Positions 34,651-41,725 of a stretch of 64,000 nucleotides of DNA are shown piece by piece (position 1 is the first letter of the stretch; every line of letters starts with the position of its first letter). The position numbers and the translations under genes were made by a program. Source of the DNA: JAFDVL01 sp964631865 (GTDB lineage: Bacteria; Acidobacteriota; Blastocatellia; RBC074); contig CAZWAK010000022.1 in the NCBI GenBank assembly GCA_964631865.1, positions 1 to 64,000 on the forward strand, written 5' to 3'. The notes under the pieces were generated by a model. The model had not been told where the DNA came from, searched no databases, and was given only the letters and a program-made list of their open reading frames with translations.

Positions 34651-34678
34651 TCAAGTTCACTCGCCCCGCTGCCGATAT
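34651..34678 (+). promoter_or_regulatory. Candidate sigma-28 (FliA) promoter of second motAB
   Basis: TCAAGTTC at 34651-34658 and GCCGATAT at 34671-34678, with 16 bases between TCAA and the -10 element, closely match FliA promoters of the TCAAGTT...GCCGATA form. It lies about 130 bases before the motA start at 34809. No other gene is visible in 34594-34808. Confidence 0.7.
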
Positions 34679-34808
34679 TGAAATCAGGCGTGAAGTGCGT
34701 CTGTGACAGTGCTGTCCCGTCCGACTTCTTCGTGCCTCAGCACAGGCTCCGTCACACAATTTCTTATGACCAGCGGCGCAAGGCTGTTGGCTGAACCAAT
34801 CGAACTAC

Positions 34809-35669
34809 ATGTTTATTATCATCGGAATTGTCATTGTTTTGGGCTGCGTGATGGGTGGTTTCCTCATGATTAACGGGCCGTTGGGCGCGTTGATCCAGCC
34901 GTCGGAATATGTCGTCATCGGCGGCGCGGCCATTGGCTCTATGATCGCAGCCAACCCGCTCAAATTGCTCATGCAGATCACGAAAGCCCTACCCGTCGCG
35001 CTGAAAGGCTCGCCGTACAACAAGGCCACTTATTCCGAATTGCTGAAACTGCAATACGAGATTTACATCAACGCCAAAAAAGGCGGACTGCTTTCGATTG
35101 AAGAAGACGTCAACAATCCAGCCGCGTCTTCGATCTTCTCGAAATATCCGAGCTTCCTGGCCAATCATCATGCGATGGAGTTTATGACCGACGCGCTCAA
35201 GATGATGGTCAACGGCGCAGCGCAGCCGGAAGAAATCGAGATGTCTATGGAAACGGAACTCGAAACGCATCACGCCGAAAGCGCCATTGTGCCGGGCATC
35301 TTAACGCGCGTCTCAGATTCGATGCCGGCCTTGGGTATTGTCGCCGCCGTGCTCGGTATCGTCGTCACCATGCAACATTTGGACGGCCCGCCCGAAGAGT
35401 TGGGGCATCACATTGGTGCGGCTCTGGTGGGCACATTTCTCGGCTTGTTGCTGTCTTACGGTATGTTGGGGCCGATTGCGGCCAATCTGGAAAACCTCGC
35501 GCACGACGAAGCCAAATATTACGCCTGCATCAAGACGGGGCTGATCGCCTTTGCCAACGGCGCTGCGCCGATGACCGCGATTGAATTTGCGCGCAAAGCC
35601 ATCTTCAGCTTCGACCGACCGGCCTCTGCTGAAATCGAACCCCAACTGAAAGAGATCAAACCGCGATGA
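34809..35669 (+). CDS. motA: MotA, second copy (E. coli-type stator)
   Basis: This 286-residue stator subunit is of the longer enterobacterial type. It begins MFIIIGIVIVLGCVMGGFLM and has the large cytoplasmic loop (TYSELLKLQYEIYINAKKGGLLSIEEDVNNP). The channel helices PALGIVAAVLGIVVTMQHL and IGAALVGTFLGLLLSYGMLGPIA follow. It overlaps motB by 4 nt. Together with the first pair at 15604-17093 the cell has two stators that could be swapped in different conditions. A sigma-28 promoter candidate precedes it. Confidence 0.94.
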   Translation: MFIIIGIVIVLGCVMGGFLMINGPLGALIQPSEYVVIGGAAIGSMIAANPLKLLMQITKALPVALKGSPYNKATYSELLKLQYEIYINAKKGGLLSIEEDVNNPAASSIFSKYPSFLANHHAMEFMTDALKMMVNGAAQPEEIEMSMETELETHHAESAIVPGILTRVSDSMPALGIVAAVLGIVVTMQHLDGPPEELGHHIGAALVGTFLGLLLSYGMLGPIAANLENLAHDEAKYYACIKTGLIAFANGAAPMTAIEFARKAIFSFDRPASAEIEPQLKEIKPR

Positions 35670-36694
35670 GCACTGCTGCCAAAGGAAAAAAAGACGAACC
35701 CGAAAAGAAACCGCGTCGCCGCATTAAGAAAATGGCGGGACATGGCGGCCATCACGGCGGTTCATGGAAAGTGGCTTATGCCGATTTCGTGACGGCAATG
35801 ATGGCGCTGTTTTTGGTGCTGTGGTTGCTGTCACAGGCGGACACGAAACTGAAAGCGGCAGTGGCGAATTACTTCCGCTCGCCCGGCGTCTTTAACTCCA
35901 CCGACGGCGGCGTGCTCAATGGCCCGAAAGCCGTGAGTGAGGACCCGTCCGCTGATTCGGCCTCCGAACAAAATATGTTTGATGCCATTGCCCAGCGGTT
36001 GAAAAAAAGCATTAGTGCCAACCCTGAACTGATGGCGTTCAAGGATCGCGTCAAGATTGAAGTTACGGACGAAGGCTTGCGCATTCAAATTGTTGACAAG
36101 GCAGACCGCGTGACGTTCGCGTCGGGCAGTGCGCAGTTGAGTCCCGAAGCCAAACTCCTGCTGACGGAAATTGCGAAAGCCGCTTGTCAATTGCCCAACC
36201 CGATTGCGATTGGCGGACACACCGACAAGAATCTTTTCCCGGCCGGTTCCAGCTACACGAACTGGGAACTCTCTGCTGACCGCGCTAATGCCGCTCGCCG
36301 GGCGCTCGAAGCCGGGTGCGTCAAAGCCGAACAGATACGCCGCGTGATTGGCTACGCCGACACGGAACTGCTCTATCCGAATCAGCCCTTTGCCGCCGCG
36401 AACCGTCGCATCAACATCACCGTCATGCGCCTGCACGAGCGACCGAAAACCGCCCGCAACGAGGAGACGAAGGTCGTCGAAGAACGAGCCGCAGGAAAAG
36501 CCCAGGAACCCAAAGTCACGGAAGAAGAAGCGTCGCCGAAGAAATCCGCGCGCCAGGAGTCGCGGGAAAAAGGAGCGGCGCACGACGCTGAAACCACCAA
36601 AGAAGAAGCGACCGCCGCGCCAGCGCCACACGGGAAGACGAAGGCCGCGCCCCCCTCGTCGTCATCTTCTTCCGACAAGCCTGCGCACAAATAG
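35666..36694 (+). CDS. motB: MotB, second copy
   Basis: This 342-residue MotB has the ion-binding D40 in SWKVAYADFVTAMMALFLVLWLLSQAD and an OmpA-like domain at about 130-250 (GGHTDKNLFPAGSSYTNWELSADRANAARRALEAGCV). Before the membrane helix is a basic stretch KKPRRRIKKMAGHGGHHGGS. The last ~85 residues are a low-complexity Lys/Glu/Ala-rich tail not needed for the fold, making it longer than usual. It is the partner of the preceding MotA (ATGA overlap). Confidence 0.93.
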   Translation: MSTAAKGKKDEPEKKPRRRIKKMAGHGGHHGGSWKVAYADFVTAMMALFLVLWLLSQADTKLKAAVANYFRSPGVFNSTDGGVLNGPKAVSEDPSADSASEQNMFDAIAQRLKKSISANPELMAFKDRVKIEVTDEGLRIQIVDKADRVTFASGSAQLSPEAKLLLTEIAKAACQLPNPIAIGGHTDKNLFPAGSSYTNWELSADRANAARRALEAGCVKAEQIRRVIGYADTELLYPNQPFAAANRRINITVMRLHERPKTARNEETKVVEERAAGKAQEPKVTEEEASPKKSARQESREKGAAHDAETTKEEATAAPAPHGKTKAAPPSSSSSSDKPAHK

Positions 36695-36714
36695 TGCCCG
36701 GCGCAGCCGATCAA

Positions 36715-36768
36715 CGGCGTCTCTGCCCCAAGCTGGCCAGGCGAAGAGCAGGGACGCCGCTGAATTTT
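36715..36768 (+). terminator. Possible terminator after second motB
   Basis: CGGCGTCTCTGC (36715-36726) and GCAGGGACGCCG (36748-36759) pair with one mismatch around a 21-base loop, followed by CTGAATTTT. This would separate motAB from the fliL operon, which has its own sigma-54 promoter. Confidence 0.5.
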
Positions 36769-36906
36769 CCCCGTGACGAAATCCCGTGCCTGATTACCGG
36801 ACTCCCGTCAGTGGGCGCGCTGGGGCAACGGAAGGTTTTTCAGCATCGCTTGAATAACTCCTTAGAAACTCAGGAGATTGGCGGTTGCCTCGGTCTTGTC
36901 CCCGCG

Positions 36907-36922
36907 CGGCACGCCAATCGCT
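36907..36922 (+). promoter_or_regulatory. Candidate sigma-54 promoter of fliL operon
   Basis: CGGCACG-CCAA-TCGCT at 36907-36922 fits the sigma-54 -24/-12 form, with GG (36908-36909) and GC (36920-36921) exactly 10 bases apart. The fliL ATG is 37 bases downstream. The match is weaker than at flgB (TCGC instead of TTGC). Confidence 0.6.
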
Positions 36923-36958
36923 TATGACTTCGATGGAGGTCTTTTATTTGGAGGTCTT

Positions 36959-37600
36959 ATGTCTGATACACCAGCACCCGCTGCGTCAACAGAAGAAGGT
37001 AACGGAAAAAAGAAAAAGCCATTGCTCCTTATCCTCATTGCAGTGGTCGTGTTAGTAGCGGGTGGCGGCGGTGCGTATTTGTTCCTCAAGCGCGGCAATG
37101 CCGCCGAAGCGGAAGCCACCGAAAAAGAAAAGAAACCCGAAAAGGGTAAAAAGAAAGCCAAAACCGAAGAAGAAGAAGAGGAAGAAGAAGAAGACCCCGC
37201 CCCCGAAGAACAAGCGGCAGCCACAGGCAAAGACGGCAAACGCGCCAAATCGAAATTCAGCATCAAGAAGCTGGATTTGCCCGATGACAAAGATGTCAAA
37301 AAGATCATCGAACTACAGCCCTTCGTCGTGAACCTCGCAGACAAGGAAGATTCGCGCTATTTGCGCATGAGCGTCAGTCTCGGCGTGGGCGAAAGCAAAG
37401 AAGAAAAGCCCGACCCGATTTTGATGACCCGCGTGCGCAACGCCATGTTGGCGGTGCTGACCAACAAAACCGCTGAGGAAATCCTGACGCCGGAAGGCAA
37501 ATCCATCTTGCGCAAAGAACTCTTGAAAGCCGCCCGCGCGGCCATCGAAGAACCGCAGATCGAAGCCATTTACATCACCGATTTCATTGTGCAGATGTAA
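36959..37600 (+). CDS. fliL: FliL, stator-associated protein
   Basis: This 213-residue single-pass membrane protein has its helix at about 22-44 (LLLILIAVVVLVAGGGGAYLF). A highly charged linker of Lys/Glu runs (about 52-78) and a periplasmic FliL domain follow (IIELQPFVVNLADKEDSRYLRMSVSLGVG, then RNAMLAVLTNKTAEEILTPEGKSILRKELL). The start at 36959 follows a GGAGG ribosome site. An upstream in-frame start at 36878 would precede the candidate sigma-54 promoter's start site and is rejected. It begins the fliLNOPQR-flhB operon. Confidence 0.92.
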   Translation: MSDTPAPAASTEEGNGKKKKPLLLILIAVVVLVAGGGGAYLFLKRGNAAEAEATEKEKKPEKGKKKAKTEEEEEEEEEDPAPEEQAAATGKDGKRAKSKFSIKKLDLPDDKDVKKIIELQPFVVNLADKEDSRYLRMSVSLGVGESKEEKPDPILMTRVRNAMLAVLTNKTAEEILTPEGKSILRKELLKAARAAIEEPQIEAIYITDFIVQM

Positions 37601-37611
37601 CCGAAACTGTT

Positions 37612-37902
37612 ATGACCGAAGAACTCCTGCGAGCGGCGAATGAAAGCGAGATTGAATCCTGGCGCTATTTCAGCGATCTGCCCGTGCCGCTTTCGATTGA
37701 AATTGGCCGCGCCACCTTGACGGCGCGGGCGCTTTTGGAGCTGGAGCCTTCGAGCGTGATTCAACTGTCGCGCTCGACCGGCGACGGCGTAGACGTGTTA
37801 GCGGGCGACCGCCGCATTGCACGCGGTGAGATCGTCATGATTGAAGACCATACGGGCGTTCGCATCAACGAGGTGATCGCTGAGGAACGCTCCACAACCT
37901 GA
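37612..37902 (+). CDS. fliN: FliN, short switch protein
   Basis: This 96-residue protein is a single SpoA domain (YFSDLPVPLSIEIGRATLTARALLELEPSSVIQLSRSTGDGVDVLAGDRRIARGEIVMIEDHTGVRINEV). This is the standard short FliN in the standard place between fliL and fliO. It coexists with the longer FliN/FliY-like protein at 4524. Confidence 0.92.
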   Translation: MTEELLRAANESEIESWRYFSDLPVPLSIEIGRATLTARALLELEPSSVIQLSRSTGDGVDVLAGDRRIARGEIVMIEDHTGVRINEVIAEERSTT

Positions 37903-37921
37903 GTATCCACCACAACCCAAA

Positions 37922-38641
37922 ATGAACTCCTGCCACCCAAAGACGAGTTTTTTCGGTATTGTCGCCACGACCTGTCTCGTCGGTCTATGCGTTCTGGCGC
38001 AATCGAAAGAGGCTACTCCGCGTGTCTTGAGCGCGGAAACCTCTTCTTCCGCTTTGAGCGATGAAGCGAAAGCGGCAAAGCCCAAAGAGATCAAACCCGA
38101 AACCAAATCCGCCTCCGCACCGCCGCTCGCGTCTGTGCCGGAACCAGCAACGAAAGAAACGAAAGAGGCCAAAGAAGCCAAAGCAGAAAGTTTGCCGTTC
38201 AAGCTCAACGACCGCGCGGAATTGGCCAGCGAAACGCCGAGCGCAGGCGGAATGCTGCTGCGCACGTTTGGCGTCTTGCTTTTGATTCTTGGCTTCATCG
38301 CCGCCGCTGGCTGGGGCTTGCGCTATTTCGGCCTCATCAATTTTGGCAAGCAGCACAGTGAAGCGGCGGGTTTGAAAGTGCTCGACACCGTCGCGCTCGG
38401 CGAACGTCGCACGTTGACCCTCGTGAAGTTCGGCGAACGCACGTTGCTCATCGGCTCAACGCCGCAAGGCTTGACGTTGTTGGCCGAACAAACCGATGAC
38501 CCCGAACCGCCCGGCAATTATGTGCCGACGATGCGCACGGTGACGGATTTGCTGGAAGTGAATGCGCCGCCGCAATTCGAGCAGGAACTGGCCCGCGCTT
38601 CGCTCATCAACACAACGTGGAGCGACGGGAGAGTGCAATGA
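37922..38641 (+). CDS. fliO: FliO, export gate accessory protein
   Basis: This 239-residue protein has an N-terminal hydrophobic signal (FFGIVATTCLVGLCVLAQ) and a Lys/Glu/Ala/Pro-rich stretch. One membrane helix (MLLRTFGVLLLILGFIAAAGWGLRYF, about 112-138) precedes the small cytoplasmic FliO domain (GLKVLDTVALGERRTLTLVKFGERTLLIGSTPQGLTLLAEQ). FliO helps assemble FliP. It overlaps fliP by 4 nt (ATGA). Confidence 0.9.
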   Translation: MNSCHPKTSFFGIVATTCLVGLCVLAQSKEATPRVLSAETSSSALSDEAKAAKPKEIKPETKSASAPPLASVPEPATKETKEAKEAKAESLPFKLNDRAELASETPSAGGMLLRTFGVLLLILGFIAAAGWGLRYFGLINFGKQHSEAAGLKVLDTVALGERRTLTLVKFGERTLLIGSTPQGLTLLAEQTDDPEPPGNYVPTMRTVTDLLEVNAPPQFEQELARASLINTTWSDGRVQ

Positions 38642-39381
38642 CGAGGCTTCGTCACAAACTGAAAGCGGTGCGACTGTCAGTCACGTTGGTACTGCTGGCC
38701 GCACCGACCGTCCTCGCGCAGGACGCCGCGCCGAGTCTTGATCTGAGCAAAACGAGCGGATCATTGCCGGTGCAAATTATGGTGTTGCTCACGTTGTTGA
38801 GCTTCATTCCGGCGATCCTGATTTCGATGACCTGCTTCACGCGGCTGATCGTCGTCTTTCACTTTTTGCGCCAGGCACTCGGCACACAGGAAGCCCCGAA
38901 TAATCAAGTCATCATCGGCCTCTCGTTGTTTCTGACGATGTTCGTGATGGCTCCCGTAATGACGCGCGTCAATCAGGAAGCCTTGCAACCGATGCTCGCC
39001 GGACAGCTCACGCAAACGCAAGCGATTGAGCGCGCGCTGGTGCCGTTGCGCGCCTACATGCTCAAGCACACGCGCGAACGCGATCTTGCGCTCTTCATCA
39101 AAATCGCCAACGACGCTATGCCGAATTCGCCGGACGATGTAGCGACGACGACGCTCGTTCCGGCGTACATGATTTCGGAGTTGAAGACCGCGTTTCAAAT
39201 CGGCTTCGTGTTGTTCATTCCGTTTTTGGTAATTGACTTAGCGGTGTCGTCCGTATTGCTTTCGATGGGCATGATGCAATTGCCGCCGGTCGTGGTTTCG
39301 ATGCCGCTCAAGATTTTGCTGTTCGTGATGGTGGACGGCTGGTACTTGATTGTTGGTTCGTTGGTGAAAAGCCTCTACTAG
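38638..39381 (+). CDS. fliP: FliP, export gate protein
   Basis: This 247-residue gate component has a cleavable-type N-terminal hydrophobic segment. Conserved parts are VLLTLLSFIPAILISMTCFTRLIVVFHFLRQALGTQEAPNNQVIIGLSLFLTMFVMAPV and AFQIGFVLFIPFLVIDLAVSSVLLSMGMMQLPPVVVSMPLK. The ATG at 38638 overlapping the fliO stop is preferred to an earlier in-frame start at 38617. It makes the FliPQR core with the next two genes. Confidence 0.96.
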   Translation: MTRLRHKLKAVRLSVTLVLLAAPTVLAQDAAPSLDLSKTSGSLPVQIMVLLTLLSFIPAILISMTCFTRLIVVFHFLRQALGTQEAPNNQVIIGLSLFLTMFVMAPVMTRVNQEALQPMLAGQLTQTQAIERALVPLRAYMLKHTRERDLALFIKIANDAMPNSPDDVATTTLVPAYMISELKTAFQIGFVLFIPFLVIDLAVSSVLLSMGMMQLPPVVVSMPLKILLFVMVDGWYLIVGSLVKSLY

Positions 39382-39457
39382 AGCTATTAGCCATTAGCTA
39401 TCAGCTATTAGCCAACCTTTTTCTGGCTAATAGCTGATAGCTAACGGCTAACAGCTT
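39382..39457. repeat. Inverted heptamer array (AGCTATT / GGCTAAT)
   Basis: Starting one base after the fliP stop, 7-mers AGCTATT, AGCCATT, AGCTATC, AGCTATT run to 39409. After an 11-base loop come GGCTAAT, AGCTGAT, AGCTAAC, GGCTAAC (39425-39452). The arms pair into a long imperfect hairpin between fliP and fliQ. Confidence 0.88.
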
Positions 39458-39472
39458 ATGGAGTGATTGCTT

Positions 39473-39742
39473 ATGTCTGATGCACTTGTGATGACGTTGA
39501 TTCAGCGGGCGCTGGAAACTTTGCTGGCTGTGATTGGGCCGATGCTCGGCGTGGCGGTGACGGTTGGCGTGGGCGTGAGTTTGTTGCAAACGCTGACCTC
39601 GATTCAGGATCAAACCTTTTCGTTCGCGCCGCGCGTGGCTGCGATTTTCGGCGTGTTTTTGCTAACGTTTCCGTGGATTCTGGAAGTGCTGGTGACATTC
39701 ACGACTGCGCTGTTCGGCGATTTTACGCAATACATTAAATGA
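39473..39742 (+). CDS. fliQ: FliQ, export gate protein
   Basis: This 89-residue protein with two membrane helices has the FliQ consensus (MTLIQRALETLLAVIGPMLGVAVTVGVGVSLLQTLTSIQDQTFSFAPRVAAIFGVFLLTFPWILEVLVTFTTALF). The ATG at 39473 gives the standard length; a TTG at 39467 would add two residues. Heptamer hairpins lie on both sides, an unusual interruption of the normally tight fliPQR block. Confidence 0.95.
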   Translation: MSDALVMTLIQRALETLLAVIGPMLGVAVTVGVGVSLLQTLTSIQDQTFSFAPRVAAIFGVFLLTFPWILEVLVTFTTALFGDFTQYIK

Positions 39743-39851
39743 GTTGTCAGTTGTCGGTTGTCAGTTGCCAGTTGTTAGTTGTCCATTGGTGATCACTGGC
39801 CCCCTTACCGACAACTGCTAACTAACAACTGGCAACTGACAACCGACAACC
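39742..39851. repeat. Inverted heptamer array (AGTTGTC / GACAACT)
   Basis: Six 7-mers AGTTGTC, AGTTGTC, GGTTGTC, AGTTGCC, AGTTGTT, AGTTGTC lie at 39742-39783. After a 26-base loop come six 7-mers GACAACT, GCTAACT, AACAACT, GGCAACT, GACAACC, GACAACC (39810-39851). This is the longest heptamer hairpin in the window. It touches the fliQ stop and ends 7 bases before the fliR ATG. Confidence 0.9.
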
Positions 39852-39858
39852 CATCAAT

Positions 39859-40635
39859 ATGGAACCGATCTCCATTCCACTGCGCCCGATTTTGATCTTC
39901 GTGGTCGTGCTTGCGCGCGTGGGCGGCGTGGTGACGTTTGCGCCGTTTTGGAGCCACAAGGCAGTGGAGCGCAAAGTCCGCGCGCTGCTGGCGATGGTCA
40001 TCGCGTTGATCGTCACACCAGCGTTAATGCCACATATCGCAACGCCACCTACGGAGTTAATCAGTTTGACGCTGCTGCTCGGCGGCGAATTGTGCATCGG
40101 CTTTATTTTAGGCTTCGCCGGACGTTTGATTTTCAGCGCGTTGGAAATGGCGGCGAGTCTCGTAGGATTTCAAATGGGCTTGTCGTTGGCAAGCACGATT
40201 GACCCCGCGACACAAGCGCAAACGGCGGCGCTTGGCATCCTGGCGCAGATGCTTGGCATGATGGTGATGCTGGCGGCGGACGGGCATCATTGGATGTTGG
40301 AAATCACGGTGCGCAGTTTTCAAGTCGTGTCGCCGGGCGGCTTCGGAATGAACGGGACGATGGGCGAAATCATGCTGCGACTTTCGGCGGATGCTTTAGC
40401 GGTGGGAGTTGCGCTCGCCGCGCCAGCCATCATCGTGTTGTTATCGCTGGAAAGTTTGCTCGCCATTGCCGGGCGCGTCGCACCGAAGTTGGAAGTGCTG
40501 ATTCTCGGCTTTCCACTCAAAATCGGCGTCGGCTTGTGGTTGCTGGGCGCGTCTGTGTTCTTCTTGCCCAGCGCCATCCGCACCGCCTTCACCACGCTGC
40601 GCCATACCGTCAATCGGTTGTTGGGCGCGATGTAA
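39859..40635 (+). CDS. fliR: FliR, export gate protein
   Basis: This 258-residue polytopic protein of the FliR/SctT family has VLARVGGVVTFAPFWSHKAVERKVRALLAMVIALIVTPAL and GEIMLRLSADALAVGVALAAPAIIVLLSLESLLAIAGRVAPKLEVLILGFPLKIGVGL, both conserved. Its stop is directly followed by the flhB start with no gap, implying translational coupling. Confidence 0.94.
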   Translation: MEPISIPLRPILIFVVVLARVGGVVTFAPFWSHKAVERKVRALLAMVIALIVTPALMPHIATPPTELISLTLLLGGELCIGFILGFAGRLIFSALEMAASLVGFQMGLSLASTIDPATQAQTAALGILAQMLGMMVMLAADGHHWMLEITVRSFQVVSPGGFGMNGTMGEIMLRLSADALAVGVALAAPAIIVLLSLESLLAIAGRVAPKLEVLILGFPLKIGVGLWLLGASVFFLPSAIRTAFTTLRHTVNRLLGAM

Positions 40636-41700
40636 ATGGCCACGAATCGCACAGAAAAACCGACCCCCAAGCGCCGCGAGGATGCGCGGAAAAAGGGGCA
40701 GATTGCGCGCCGCCCGGAACTGCCTGCGGCAGTGGGGTTCCTGGCGGCGTTGTTGATGTTGCGGGCGCTGAGCGATCACATTTTGCAAAACATCACCGTG
40801 TTTATGACGGGCACGATGTCCCAGGCGAGCAGCGATTTTGTGATGACGCCCGTCGCCGCCACACAAATGCTGATGAGCGCGTTGTCGCGTTTGGCTGTGC
40901 TGTCATTGCCGATCATCGCCGCCGTGCTTGTGGCCAGTCTCGCCAGCAACTTCGCACAAGGCGGCTTTCTGTTCACGCCCGCCGCGCTCAAACCTAAAGC
41001 CGACCGCTTCAACCCCGTCGCCAATCTCAAACGCGCGATGGGTCTCGATGGCGTGGTGCAATTTGCCAAAGGCGTTTTGGTCGTCGGCGTGATGGTGGCG
41101 GCGTGTTACGGCACGGTGAAACAAGCGATAGGCGAATTTCCAGCCCTCGTTGGTGCTCCGGCTCCACACATTCTGATGACGCTGGGCGATTTGATGTTCC
41201 GCGTCGGCTTGCGCGCGGGGCTGGTCGTGTTGGTGTTCGCCGTCGCGGATTACGGCTACGGTTGGTGGCGGCACGAGCAGTCGTTGAAGATGACGAAGCA
41301 GGAAGTCAAAGACGAATATCGGCAGCAGGAAGGCGACCCCGTAGTCAAAGGGCAACGCCGTCGCATGGCACGCGCGATGTTGCAACGTCACATTGCGACC
41401 GAGGTCCCCAAAGCCGATGTCGTCGTCACCAACCCGACCCACTTTGCCGTGGCGCTGCGTTACGACCGCGAGCAACACGTCGCGCCCGTTGTTGTAGCCA
41501 AAGGCGCGGATGATATGGCCAAACGGATCCGCGAAATCGCCCAAGCGAATGATGTGCCGATAGTCGAAAATCCGCCACTCGCACGTTCGCTGTATCGCAC
41601 CGTCGAAATCGGGCGCGCGATTCCTGCCGAGCTGTTCCGCGCCGTCGCCGAATTGCTCGCGTACGTCTATCGGCAGCGCGCCGGCAGCGCGAATGATTGA
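40636..41700 (+). CDS. flhB: FlhB, export specificity switch
   Basis: This 354-residue protein has four membrane helices in the first ~210 residues and a cytoplasmic domain with the self-cleavage motif NPTH in VVVTNPTHFAVALRYD (about residue 268). The N-terminus TNRTEKPTPKRREDARKKGQIARR is the usual charged stretch. After cleavage FlhB changes substrate from hook to filament proteins together with FliK. This is the last flagellar gene; flhA, usually next, is missing here. Confidence 0.95.
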   Translation: MATNRTEKPTPKRREDARKKGQIARRPELPAAVGFLAALLMLRALSDHILQNITVFMTGTMSQASSDFVMTPVAATQMLMSALSRLAVLSLPIIAAVLVASLASNFAQGGFLFTPAALKPKADRFNPVANLKRAMGLDGVVQFAKGVLVVGVMVAACYGTVKQAIGEFPALVGAPAPHILMTLGDLMFRVGLRAGLVVLVFAVADYGYGWWRHEQSLKMTKQEVKDEYRQQEGDPVVKGQRRRMARAMLQRHIATEVPKADVVVTNPTHFAVALRYDREQHVAPVVVAKGADDMAKRIREIAQANDVPIVENPPLARSLYRTVEIGRAIPAELFRAVAELLAYVYRQRAGSAND

Positions 41701-41725
41701 GGCTGTCACGCGCGGTCAGTCAAAC

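Noticed and set aside
39742..39851. A CRISPR array suggested by tandem repeats
   Set aside because: Units are 7 bases with no spacers, arms are inverted, and no cas gene is present.
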